Source: Kocuria dechangensis (GTDB lineage: Bacteria; Actinomycetota; Actinomycetes; Actinomycetales; Micrococcaceae). Taken from it: a stretch of 64,000 bases of DNA. Position 1 is the stretch's first letter. Each line of letters begins with the position of its first letter. Below the pieces are notes generated by a model. It was not told where the DNA came from. It did no database searches and saw nothing but the letters and a program-made list of their open reading frames with translations. Below, piece by piece: positions 14,563-22,987 of this stretch. Position numbers and translations under genes: made by a program. The stretch spans positions 124,001 through 188,000 of the forward strand of contig NZ_BMEQ01000002.1 in assembly GCF_014636775.1 (NCBI RefSeq), in the 5' to 3' direction.

Positions 14563-14636
14563 GGGCGTATAGCTCAGACGGTTAGAGCGCTTCGCTGATA
14601 ACGAAGAGGTCCCAGGTTCAATTCCTGGTACGCCCA
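14563..14636 (+). tRNA. tRNA-Ile (GAT)
   Basis: 74-nt cloverleaf. The acceptor arms GGGCGTA and TACGCCC pair fully. The D arm is AGCTCAGACGGTTAGAGC, the anticodon stem-loop is CTTCG-CTGATAA-CGAAG with GAT at 14597-14599, and the T arm contains GGTTCAATTCC. Discriminator A is at 14636; CCA is not encoded. Confidence 0.98.
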
Positions 14637-14669
14637 CGGTTCCCAACACTGCCAGGTCAGGAGGCGGTC

Positions 14670-14792
14670 GTGAACAGGAAGTTGGCCACAACGCTGGTGC
14701 TCATCGGCGCGTCCGTCGCGGTGTTCACGAAGTGGCGCGAGGCCGACGCCGACCGCACCGCCTGGCGGGACGCCACCGACGAGGTGGAGTAG
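14670..14792 (+). CDS. DLW-39-type small protein
   Basis: 40-aa protein (MNRKLATTLVLIGASVAVFT at the N-terminus) with a single hydrophobic segment (about residues 5-20) and a charged tail KWREADADRTAWRDATDEVE. It starts at a GTG preceded by CAGGAGG. Small DLW-39 family proteins occur in Actinobacteria near gyrA and these tRNAs, with a matching N-terminal helix and a DxxLW/DLW-like tail. Here the tail reads RTAWRDATDEV, so the eponymous DLW is altered. Its function is unknown. Confidence 0.75.
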   Translation: MNRKLATTLVLIGASVAVFTKWREADADRTAWRDATDEVE

Positions 14793-14803
14793 CCGGGCAC
14801 TGC

Positions 14804-14879
14804 GGGGGCGTGGCGCAATTGGTAGCGCATCTGCTTTGCAAGCAGAGGGTTAGGGGTTCGAGTCCCCTCGCCTCCACCA
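14804..14879 (+). tRNA. tRNA-Ala (TGC)
   Basis: Acceptor arm GGGGGCG pairs with CGCCTCC (one G-T wobble). The anticodon loop TTTGCAA gives TGC at 14837-14839 and the T arm contains GGTTCGAGTCC. Discriminator A and an encoded CCA end at 14879, unlike the neighbouring tRNA-Ile. Confidence 0.98.
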
Positions 14880-14882
14880 CAG

Positions 14883-14919
14883 AAGATCCCGATCGAGCAG
14901 CAGCTCGGTCGGGATCTTT
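14883..14919 (+). terminator. Terminator after tRNA-Ala
   Basis: A 16-bp stem (arms 14883-14898 and 14903-14918, beginning AAGATCCCGA and ending TCGGGATCTT, one mismatch) with a 4-nt loop and terminal Ts ends the tRNA transcript. Confidence 0.8.
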
Positions 14920-14975
14920 CGTGTATCCCCGTCCTCCCGTCCCGCCGTCCTCCCCGGCCGGTCCGGCCCGGGGAC

Positions 14976-15016
14976 GAGCCGGCCCCCGCTCCCGTGAAGG
15001 GGGCGGGGGCCGGCTC
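14976..15016 (-). terminator. GC hairpin after the membrane-anchored unknown gene
   Basis: A perfect 14-bp inverted repeat (14976-14989 with 15003-15016, GAGCCGGCCCCCGC) lies 15 bp past the stop of the minus-strand gene at 15032. It lacks a T-run, like many high-GC actinobacterial terminators. Confidence 0.55.
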
Positions 15017-15031
15017 GTGCGACAGGACGGA

Positions 15032-15871
15032 TCAGGCGTTGTCCTCGGGCTTCTTGCCCTGGATCTGCTCCTTGACCTCGTTGATCGTGGTCTTGGCGTC
15101 CTCGCCGATCGCCTTGGCGCTCTCCTTGGCCTCAGCGGCCGCACCGGAGGCGCCACCGGCCTGGCCGGCCGGGGTGGTGGCGTCCTTGACGTCGTCGACC
15201 TGCACACCGGTGCCCGCGGCCACGGTGGACTGCGGGGCGACCGGGGAGGCGGTCACGCGCGGGGACGTGGCGGCCGGGGTCTTCCAGGGGTCCTCGACCG
15301 GCCGGGAGGCCTTCCACGCGGCCACACCGGCCGCGCCGCCGGCCAGGAGCAGGCCCAGGACCAGCAGGCCCTTGTGCGAGCTCTCGGCCTTCTTCTGCTG
15401 CTTGGCGTAGTCCTTGGCGACGCGCGCGGCGGCCTTCTTCGCGTGGGCCACGGCCTTCTTGTCCCCGGTCAGCTTCGCGACGATCGCCTCGAGCTGCTCC
15501 GGGGTGTCGGCCTCGGCGAACTTGCCGGCCAGGAGAGCGGCGGCACCGGCGTACTTCGCCTGCATCGCCGCACGGCTCTCGGCGGCGCGCTCGGCGGCCC
15601 TCGCGGCGGCGGGCGCGGCCACGGCGGTGGCCTTCAGCTTCGCGGAGTCGGAGAGGTCGTGGGCGCGGCCCAGGCTGTCCTGGACCCTGGGGCCCGCGGC
15701 GGCCACGCCGCCGGCGAGCGCGGCCGCGCCGGCCTCGATGCTGTGCTGGAGCTTCGGCGCGAGCTGGCCGACCTCCTTGGACGCCCACTTGCCGGCGTCC
15801 AGGACCTTGCTCTCCGCGGCGATCTGGGCCGCAGCGGCCTTCTTCTCGCTCTTGGACTTGATGAAGCTCAT
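15032..15871 (-). CDS. Membrane-anchored Ala/Lys-rich protein, DUF5324-like layout
   Basis: 279 aa, not identified with certainty. Residues 1-165 are Ala/Lys/Glu-rich and strongly helical, probably an extended coiled coil. A single transmembrane helix (about 168-185, LVLGLLLAGGAAGVAAW) follows, then PVEDPW (191-196) and a low-complexity Thr/Pro/Ala tail. Streptomyces carries a DUF5324 protein of similar layout near the same cyclophilin and rhomboid genes; the match is by architecture and context only. The alanine-rich composition makes homology searches unreliable. It is transcribed opposite to its neighbours. Confidence 0.7.
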   Translation of the reverse strand: MSFIKSKSEKKAAAAQIAAESKVLDAGKWASKEVGQLAPKLQHSIEAGAAALAGGVAAAGPRVQDSLGRAHDLSDSAKLKATAVAAPAAARAAERAAESRAAMQAKYAGAAALLAGKFAEADTPEQLEAIVAKLTGDKKAVAHAKKAAARVAKDYAKQQKKAESSHKGLLVLGLLLAGGAAGVAAWKASRPVEDPWKTPAATSPRVTASPVAPQSTVAAGTGVQVDDVKDATTPAGQAGGASGAAAEAKESAKAIGEDAKTTINEVKEQIQGKKPEDNA

Positions 15872-16030
15872 GAATCCATCCCTCCTCGGGTCGTGTCAAT
15901 CCACTGTCAGCATACGGGCAGAGCCCCGCCGGCAGGAGGCCCCGCCGCGCGACTCCGGGGCTTTTCACTGTGCGCTGAACGCCTCCGGAGCGCCTGGGGA
16001 CGCCTCGGCGCACCGTGCAAGAATGAGCCC

Positions 16031-16576
16031 ATGACTTCTGCCATCCCCACCGCCAAGGCGACGATCCACACCAACCACGGTGACATCGTCGTGAACCTGT
16101 TCGGCAACCACGCCCCGAAGACCGTCAAGAACTTCATCGGCCTCTCCGACGGCACCCAGGAGTGGAGCGACCCGCGCACCGGTGAGAAGCAGACCGGTCC
16201 CCTGTACAAGGACGTGGTCTTCCACCGCATCATCCGCGACTTCATGATCCAGGGCGGTGACCCCCTGGGCCAGGGCATCGGCGGGCCGGGCTACGAGTTC
16301 GACGACGAGATCCACCCCGAGCTCAACTTCAACGAGCCCTACATCCTGGCGATGGCCAACGCCGGCAAGCGCAACGGCCGCGGGACCAACGGCTCCCAGT
16401 TCTTCATCACCACCGCCCCCACCACCTGGCTGCAGGGCAAGCACACGATCTTCGGCGAGGTCGCCGACGACGCCTCCCGGAAGGTCGTCGACGAGCTCAA
16501 CGGCGTCCGCACCGGCGCCATGGACCGGCCGGTCGAGGACTGCGTGATCACCTCGATCGACGTCGAGCAGCTCTAG
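16031..16576 (+). CDS. ppiA: Cyclophilin-type peptidyl-prolyl isomerase
   Basis: 181-aa single-domain cyclophilin, with no signal peptide and so cytoplasmic, that interconverts cis and trans prolyl bonds. Active-site motifs are VVFHRIIRDFMIQGGDP (catalytic Arg in FHR), NGRGTNGSQFFIT and WLQGKHTIFGEV. A likely -10 (AAGAAT, 16019-16024) ends six bases before the ATG and there is no Shine-Dalgarno, which suggests a leaderless message. A strong terminator follows at 16634. Confidence 0.95.
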   Translation: MTSAIPTAKATIHTNHGDIVVNLFGNHAPKTVKNFIGLSDGTQEWSDPRTGEKQTGPLYKDVVFHRIIRDFMIQGGDPLGQGIGGPGYEFDDEIHPELNFNEPYILAMANAGKRNGRGTNGSQFFITTAPTTWLQGKHTIFGEVADDASRKVVDELNGVRTGAMDRPVEDCVITSIDVEQL

Positions 16577-16633
16577 CCCCGAGCAGGTCCGAGCAGGATC
16601 ACCGTCCCCGGCTCGCCGCCGAGCAGGGGACCC

Positions 16634-16677
16634 ACGGCGCAGGCCCGTCCGGAACGCTCCGGGCGGGCCTGCGCCGT
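16634..16677 (+). terminator. ppiA terminator
   Basis: Perfect 14-bp arms ACGGCGCAGGCCCG (16634-16647) and its complement (16664-16677), with further pairing of TCCGGA inside. It starts 57 bp after the ppiA stop. Confidence 0.7.
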
Positions 16678-16775
16678 TCCCGTCCCGCCCCCTTCCACCT
16701 TCTTCCCCCCCGTCCGAGCGACGTCCCCGCGACGTCCGTCCGTCCGGCCCCCGGGCCGGCCCGTGAGGAGCCACA

Positions 16776-17570
16776 GTGAGCGGCGAGCGACCGCAGTACG
16801 GCACGTCCACAGGGGGAGCGGTCCCCGTGTGCCCCCGCCACCCCGACCGCCCCACCTACGTCACCTGCCAGCGGTGCGAGCGCCCCACCTGCCCCGAGTG
16901 CCAGCGCACGGCCGCCGTGGGCGTGCACTGCGTGGACTGCGTCGAGGGGGCCGCGCGCTCGCGACCCGCGTACCGCACGAGCCTGGGCGGGCGCGCGCCG
17001 CGCGGCTCGGCGATGCTGGTGACGTGGACGCTGATCGGGCTCAACACGACGGTCTACGCGCTGCAGTGGCTCGGGCAGGTGGTGGGCCTGGACCTCACCC
17101 GGACGTTCTTCTACGCCCCGGTGCTCACGGCCTCGGAGCCGTGGCGGATGCTGACCAGCGGGTTCCTGCACTCCACCGGCAACGTCGCGCACCTGCTGCT
17201 GAACATGTACTCCCTCTACCTGTTCGGCCGGATGCTGGAGCCGGCGCTGGGCCGGGGGCGGTTCCTGCTCCTGTTCCTGCTCTCGATCCTGGGCGGCTCG
17301 GTGGGGGTGCTGCTGCTCGGGAACCCGCTGACACCGGTGCTCGGCGCCTCGGGCGGGGTCTTCGGGCTCTTCGGGGCGCTGTTCGTGCTCCAGCGGCACC
17401 TGGGTCAGTCGATCACCCCCATCCTGGTGCTGATCGGCATCAACCTGGTGTTCGGCTTCCTCTTCCCGGGCATCGCCTGGGAGGCGCACCTGGGCGGCCT
17501 CGTGACGGGGGCGCTGACGGCCTTCGTCTACACCCTCCTCCTGCGGAGCCGGCGCAGGCCGGGGCGCTGA
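16776..17570 (+). CDS. Rhomboid family intramembrane serine protease
   Basis: 264-aa polytopic membrane protease that cleaves within or next to transmembrane segments. The N-terminal 50 residues form a B-box-like zinc-binding knuckle (CPRHPDRPTYVTCQRCERP then CPEC and HCVDC). Six hydrophobic segments follow. The catalytic dyad is Ser192 (GASGGVFGLFGA) and His238 (EAHLGGLVTG); the supporting HLLLNMYSL motif is also present. It starts at a GTG after GAGGAG. In many Actinobacteria this gene precedes crgA and the pknAB cluster, which are missing here. Confidence 0.93.
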   Translation: MSGERPQYGTSTGGAVPVCPRHPDRPTYVTCQRCERPTCPECQRTAAVGVHCVDCVEGAARSRPAYRTSLGGRAPRGSAMLVTWTLIGLNTTVYALQWLGQVVGLDLTRTFFYAPVLTASEPWRMLTSGFLHSTGNVAHLLLNMYSLYLFGRMLEPALGRGRFLLLFLLSILGGSVGVLLLGNPLTPVLGASGGVFGLFGALFVLQRHLGQSITPILVLIGINLVFGFLFPGIAWEAHLGGLVTGALTAFVYTLLLRSRRRPGR

Positions 17571-17980
17571 CCGGCTCCGCAGATCTTGTGGTTCCACCGG
17601 TTGTCCACAGCGGTTGTCCCCAGGTGTCGACAACTTACACCGGTGTGTTTCCACAGCTGTGAACAGCGGTGTGGAAAGCGCGCTGGCGCGGTCCACAGCT
17701 GTTAACAACGCTGTTGACAACCGTCGGAGCGTCTGTTGTGCACACCGTTTCCCACACCTGTGGATAACTTAATGCACCGGGTGGGGACCGTAATCACAAC
17801 TTTTCCCGGCCGGGCGTCCTCAAGACTTCCTCAGGCGCCGTGCGGGAGACTGGAGGGGCCCGGTGCGTCCCGCGCGCCGGGGAGAACGCCGGGGAGAACG
17901 CCGGCGACCGATCGTGACGGCCGACGGTGACGACTGTGGGCAACGGGCCGGGGCCGGACCCGGCGGGACGGAGGAGACGC
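17571..17980. other. DnaA-box cluster between rhomboid and two-component genes
   Basis: This non-coding stretch has many DnaA-box-like nonamers within about 170 bp. TTGTCCACA (17601-17609) and TGTGGATAA (17759-17767) are exact. TTGTCCCCA (17614), TGTTGACAA (17712-17720), TGTGGAAAG (17670) and several TCCACAG cores are near matches. Density is at least as high as in oriC. About 100 bp of ordinary GC-rich DNA separates the cluster from the response regulator. It could be a DnaA titration or reactivation site, a secondary origin element, or DnaA-controlled regulation of the kinase operon. Confidence 0.65.
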
Positions 17981-18669
<689 letters not shown>

Positions 18670-18673
<4 letters not shown>

Positions 18674-20112
18674 GCGGTCCCTCCGCGCGGCGTCCGGGCC
18701 CCATCGAGCGCTGGGGCGTCCGGCGGCGCAGCACGGCCGTCGCGGCCCTGCTCATCCTCCTCGTGATGGCGGTCGCCGGCGTCGTCCTGCTGGAGGTCCT
18801 GGGACGGGCGGTGGTCTCCGCCGCCCACGACCAGGCGATGCTGCGCCAGGGCGAGATCCTGCGGGAGCTGGAGCTCCCCGCCCAGGCCGAGCAGGACACG
18901 GGGGAGACCGCCGTCTACACGCGGCTGGACCCCGAGGAGCTGACGTTCCGGCTGGGCCGTCCGGGGGTGATCGTGCAGCTGCAGGACCCTGACGGCCACG
19001 TGATCGCGGCGGCCCCCCACCCGGCGACGGAGTACGAGCTCGACGTCCCGGTGCTGGAGCCCGGGGAGTCCTACGACTCGGCGGACGAGGTCCGGGCGCT
19101 CCTGGTCGGAACGGGCGACTTCGTATATGTCGCCCGAGGAATCTATCTGAACGACGCGGACTACACCCTCACCGTGGCCGTGCCGATGGCGCTCCAGCAG
19201 GACACCCTGCGGGCGGTGGGGCTGTTCCTGCTCGTGGGAGGGCCCCTCCTGGCGCTGCTCGGCGCGGCGCTGATGTGGATCCTGGTGGGCCGCTCCCTGG
19301 CCTCCGTCCGGCGGATCACGGAGCAGGTCCGGGGCATCGGCACCGTCAACCTCGGCGAACGGGTGGAGGTCCCGCCCACGCGCGATGAGATCGCCGCGCT
19401 CGCGGCCACGATGAACGGCATGCTGGACCGGCTGCAGGCCTCCGACCGCGCCCAGCGCCGCTTCGTGGCGGACGCCTCCCACGAGCTGCGCAGCCCGCTG
19501 GCCACCCTGAGCACGACCGTCGACGTCGCCGCGGCGGACGCCTCGGGGAGCATGTGGCCCGAGGTCGCCCCGGTCCTCCGGTCCCAGTCCCGCCGGATGG
19601 GCCGGCTCGTCGAGGACCTGCTGACGCTCGCGAAGGTCGACGACGCGGGGCTGGCGCTGCGGACCACCGACGTGGACCTGGACGAGGTCGTCGCGGAGGA
19701 GATCGCGCGGATGGGCCCGGCCACCCGGCACCGGCTGCGCGTGCACGTGGAACCGGTGCGGATCCGCGGGGACGCCAGCCGCCTGCAGCAGGTGCTGCGC
19801 AACCTGCTCTCCAACGCCGACCGGCACGCAGCCTCGGAGATCGCGGTCTCCCTGCACGCCGAGGGGGACAGCGCCGTGGTCACCGTGGACAACGACGGGG
19901 ACACGATCCGCCCCGCGGACCGGGAGCGCGTCTTCGAGCGGTTCGTGCGGCTGGACGACTCGCGAACCCGGGACACGGGCGGGTCGGGGCTCGGGCTGGC
20001 GATCAGCCGGGAGATCGTCGCCGCCCACGGGGGCACGATCGTCGCGACCGAGGACCCGCGGGGCCGCTGCCGGTTCGAGGTGCGGCTGCCGCTGTCCCGG
20101 GAGGCCGGCTGA
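18670..20112 (+). CDS. Membrane sensor histidine kinase
   Basis: 480-aa partner of the preceding regulator, coupled by a four-base overlap. The first transmembrane helix is at about residues 22-46, then an extracytoplasmic sensor domain of about 130 residues rich in acidic residues, then a second helix (about 182-206). A HAMP linker (ITEQVRGIGTVNLGERVEVP) follows, then HisKA with phospho-His271 in DASHELRSPL, and HATPase_c with N box NLLSNADRHA and G box GSGLGLAIS. The domain order resembles TcrY/MprB/CseC-type kinases. The signal is unknown. The gene ends 17 bp from a convergent gene with no obvious terminator. Confidence 0.94.
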
Positions 20113-20129
20113 CCGGCTCAGCAGCCGGC

Positions 20130-20927
20130 TCAGTAGCCGCTGACGGCGGCGTCCCAGACCTGCCCGGTCAGCGGGCCCACCTGCTCCTCCGGGGTGCGGC
20201 GGGCGCGCAGGGCCTGGGCGATCAGCCGCTCCGCCGTGCAGGCCAGGTGCGCGTGCATCGCGGCGCCGGCGCCCTCCTCGTCGCGGTCCAGGACGGCACG
20301 GACCAGGACGTCGTGCTCCGCGGCCGTGTCGGCCCCGGGGAGCAGGGCGGCGGCCGCCACGACGCTGAGGAACGAGGTGGTGATCCGCAGCCGCTCCACG
20401 AGCTGGACGGACTGGCCGTTGCCCGCCAGGCGCAGCAGCAGCCGGTGCAGCTCCTCGTCGGCCTCGGTGGTCGCCGCGAGGTCGCCCGTGGCCGCGGCCG
20501 CGTGGAGCTCCTCCCACCGGGCGCGCACCTGCCCGAGCTCCTCCTCGGACGCCAGCCGGGCGGTGCGCCGGCAGGCGGGGACCTCCAGGGCGATGCGCAC
20601 CGCGAAGATCTCCGCGACGTCGGAGGGGCTCACCTCGACGATCTCGAAGCCGCGGTTGCGGTGGAAGCGGATCAGCCCGGCCTCGCCCAGCCGCAGCAGG
20701 CCCTCCCGGACGGGGCTGCGGGAGACGTTCATGACGGAGGCCAGCTGCTGCACCGAGTAGAGCCGGCCGGGCTCCATCTCGCCGGCCATGACGGCCCGGC
20801 GCACCGCCGCCATCACCTGGACGGCCAGCGAGTTGTCGGCCGAGGCGGTCACGGCGGGCAGCGGGGGCACAGCCGGCCCGGCGGGGGAGGGGCCCGGGCG
20901 TTCGGCGGTGGGCGGGACGGCGGTCAC
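20130..20927 (-). CDS. GntR/FadR-family (FCD domain) transcriptional regulator
   Basis: 265 aa. I start it at the GTG at 20927, five bases after AGGAG. A Pro-rich leader of about 30 residues precedes the winged helix (VQQLASVMNVSRSPVREGLLRLGEAGLI). The C-terminal FCD ligand-binding domain has the usual helical pattern with DEELHRLLLRLAGN and EHDVLVRAVLDRD, likely metal or acid ligand binding. It lies 38 bp after a zinc-type dehydrogenase on the same strand and probably controls that operon in response to a carboxylic acid or the dehydrogenase substrate; this is inferred from context. Confidence 0.88.
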   Translation of the reverse strand: MTAVPPTAERPGPSPAGPAVPPLPAVTASADNSLAVQVMAAVRRAVMAGEMEPGRLYSVQQLASVMNVSRSPVREGLLRLGEAGLIRFHRNRGFEIVEVSPSDVAEIFAVRIALEVPACRRTARLASEEELGQVRARWEELHAAAATGDLAATTEADEELHRLLLRLAGNGQSVQLVERLRITTSFLSVVAAAALLPGADTAAEHDVLVRAVLDRDEEGAGAAMHAHLACTAERLIAQALRARRTPEEQVGPLTGQVWDAAVSGY

Positions 20928-20965
20928 GGGGGCTCCTGCTGCACTGGGTCCGGTGGGGGCGGCGG

Positions 20966-21967
20966 TCAGGGGGTGATGGTCAGCTTGACGTGCCCCTGGC
21001 CCTGCTCCTCGGCCGTCTGCATGGCCTCGGCGATCCGCTCGAGGGGGAACTCGGGGCCGAGGCAGTACTCCACGTCGATCTCGCCCTCGGAGATCCGGCG
21101 CAGGGCCTCCCGGAAGGACGTGAGCCCCGGTTCCGACTGCGCGGCCACGGAGGCCTGCAGACGCAGGTTCTTGCGGAACGCCGTCCACAGCGGGACCTCG
21201 GTGTGCCCGTGGCGCTCGGGCAGGCCGAAGAAGCCGACGATGCCGCGGTCCGCGGCCAGGTCGACCGCCTGGTCCCGGAGCACGTCGAGGCCCACGGCCT
21301 CGATCACGAGGTCCGCGCCCCGGCCCCCGCTCACCTGCGCCACGACCTCGGCGAGGTCCGCCTCGGGGACGCGGACGGGCACCGCGCCGAGGGCCCGCGC
21401 CACGTCGAGCCGGCGGGGCTCGAGGTCGGAGACGACGACGTGCTGGAAGCCGAGCCGCCGGGCCTCCTGGACGAAGAACAGGCCGGCGGAGCCGGCGCCC
21501 ATGATCGCGCACGTGTTCGCGCGCCGGGCGGGCGTCTCGACCGGCCAGAACTGGCGCATGGCGTAGAGGCAGGTGCCGTACTGCTGGGCCATCATCAGCC
21601 GGCGCAGCTGCACGGAGTCCGCGGGGTCGGTGCCGGCGGGCAGCTCGACGACGTGCAGCTCGTCGAGCAGCTGCAGCTCGGCGAAGCAGCCGCCCATCTC
21701 CCCCTTGGGGACGGTGAGCACGAGCGTCCCCACGGGGAAGCGCTCCGACCGGGAGCTCACGACCGTGCCCACGCCCTCGTGGCCGGGGTAGCCGGGGCGC
21801 TGGGGGCCCTCGGCGTGGAGCAGGCCGTGGAAGACGGCGTGCAGGTCGGAGCCGCAGATGGAGGCGTGGAGCATGCGCACCACCAGCTGTCCCGGCTCGC
21901 GGGCCTCCGGGTCGGGCCAGTCGACGACCGTGATGGTCCCGGTGGCGGGGACGTGGGACCCTCGCAT
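20966..21967 (-). CDS. Zinc-type alcohol dehydrogenase family (MDR) oxidoreductase
   Basis: 333-aa medium-chain dehydrogenase. The ATG at 21967 follows GAGGAGG. The GroES-like half holds catalytic zinc ligands (ICGSDLH, GHEG); the Rossmann half has GAGSAGLFFVQEARRLG and ends KLTITP. The four-Cys structural zinc lobe seen in many alcohol or threonine dehydrogenases is absent. It is likely an NAD(P)-dependent dehydrogenase of an alcohol or sugar derivative; the substrate is unknown. It is the first gene of a probable two-gene operon with a FadR-type regulator. Confidence 0.85.
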   Translation of the reverse strand: MRGSHVPATGTITVVDWPDPEAREPGQLVVRMLHASICGSDLHAVFHGLLHAEGPQRPGYPGHEGVGTVVSSRSERFPVGTLVLTVPKGEMGGCFAELQLLDELHVVELPAGTDPADSVQLRRLMMAQQYGTCLYAMRQFWPVETPARRANTCAIMGAGSAGLFFVQEARRLGFQHVVVSDLEPRRLDVARALGAVPVRVPEADLAEVVAQVSGGRGADLVIEAVGLDVLRDQAVDLAADRGIVGFFGLPERHGHTEVPLWTAFRKNLRLQASVAAQSEPGLTSFREALRRISEGEIDVEYCLGPEFPLERIAEAMQTAEEQGQGHVKLTITP

Positions 21968-22026
21968 GCGCACCTCCTCGTGGCCGGCGCGGGCGCGCTC
22001 GGTGGGCGACATGCTACCCACTCGCA

Positions 22027-22042
22027 GGGGGTCGGAACCCCC
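22027..22042 (-). terminator. Short GC hairpin after the Pyr_excise-like gene
   Basis: GGGGGT-CGGA-ACCCCC, a 6-bp stem with a tetraloop, lies 21 bp past the stop at 22063 in the minus direction. It is a possible terminator before the dehydrogenase operon. Confidence 0.4.
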
Positions 22043-22062
22043 CGTGACGGACAATTAACCGA

Positions 22063-22914
22063 TCAGTAACAACGTGTTCCGTCGCTGCCTGGCGGGTCCC
22101 CGGCGGCCGTGGGCACCGCGAAGACGGGGCGGGGGGACTGCAGCCGGGCGGGGAGGCCGAGCTCCCGGCGCGGCACGCTGTCGACGCGCTCGAGCTCGAG
22201 GGAGAACCCCGCCACGGCGTGGTGGACGCTCTCCGCCAGCACGGTCCGCTCCACGACCTGCTCGGCGCCGGGGGGTCCGTGCAGCAGGAGCACGGTCTCG
22301 CCCTCCTGCAGCTCGTGCTCGATCCGCCCGAGGGCCTGCGCCCAGTGGGTCTCCCGGATCCCCCCGGGGACGGCGAAGGGGACGACGACGGCGCCGCCGG
22401 CCACCGCGTGGGCGCCCGGCGCCAGGACCCAGGCGCGTTCGCCGCGCGGCGGCTCCTCGGGGGGCGTGCGCACCTCCGCCGGCGGGGGCCAGACGTAGTC
22501 GAGACCGGCCGCGTCCTCCGGGAACAGCGCGCGGTAGTGCTCCTCGTCCTTGCGCAGCAGGTTGGAGCGGTGGGAGCGGTGGAACGCCTCGTCCCCCAGC
22601 CACGGCGGCGGCTCGGCCACGTCGTCGTCGGCGCGGCGGTCCCATGCCTCGGGGGCGAACTCGCGGATCTGCCACCCCGTGCTGTCCGCGCCGCCGCGGG
22701 CGGTCCACTCGTCCACCACGGCCCGGCCATAGGCGACGAGCGCGGGCAGGTGCCCCGACCACATGGCCGTGACGGGGTGGCGCCACCATCCGTACCCCGG
22801 GACGGTCGCCGCGCGCAGCACCTGCAGCGTCTCCACCCGCTGCTTGCCCAGCCGCTTGCGGTCCAGGACGCGCGCCGATCGGGCGAAGTCAGGGTACGGG
22901 AGGAAGGTCTGCAC
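22063..22914 (-). CDS. Pyr_excise / MSMEG_6728 family protein
   Basis: 283 aa. The N-terminal 145 residues (MQTFLPYPDFARSARVLDRK, then RLGKQRVETLQVL and PALVAYGRAVVDEW) match the actinobacterial MSMEG_6728 family, which is related to the pyrimidine-dimer glycosylase/endonuclease V fold. The second half (from about residue 160) is less conserved and mentions no motif I recognise. A role in repairing UV or base damage is possible by fold, but T4-type catalytic residues cannot be confirmed by eye. It is divergent from an MFS gene 73 bp away. Confidence 0.75.
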   Translation of the reverse strand: MQTFLPYPDFARSARVLDRKRLGKQRVETLQVLRAATVPGYGWWRHPVTAMWSGHLPALVAYGRAVVDEWTARGGADSTGWQIREFAPEAWDRRADDDVAEPPPWLGDEAFHRSHRSNLLRKDEEHYRALFPEDAAGLDYVWPPPAEVRTPPEEPPRGERAWVLAPGAHAVAGGAVVVPFAVPGGIRETHWAQALGRIEHELQEGETVLLLHGPPGAEQVVERTVLAESVHHAVAGFSLELERVDSVPRRELGLPARLQSPRPVFAVPTAAGDPPGSDGTRCY

Positions 22915-22987
22915 CGCCCCAGTGTCCTACGGACCGGCCCGCGGCCACCACCGACCGGGCGGTGCGGCGCTCCGTACACTGGCTCCC

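Noticed and set aside
17927-17980. Earlier GTG start for the response regulator
   Set aside because: The upstream 18 residues are Gly/Pro/Arg-rich, whereas a GGAGGAG four bases before GTG 17981 gives the canonical receiver start.
19740-19756. CACGTGGAAC half of a parS-like sequence in the kinase gene
   Set aside because: Only one half-site matches; the left flank does not fit the consensus.
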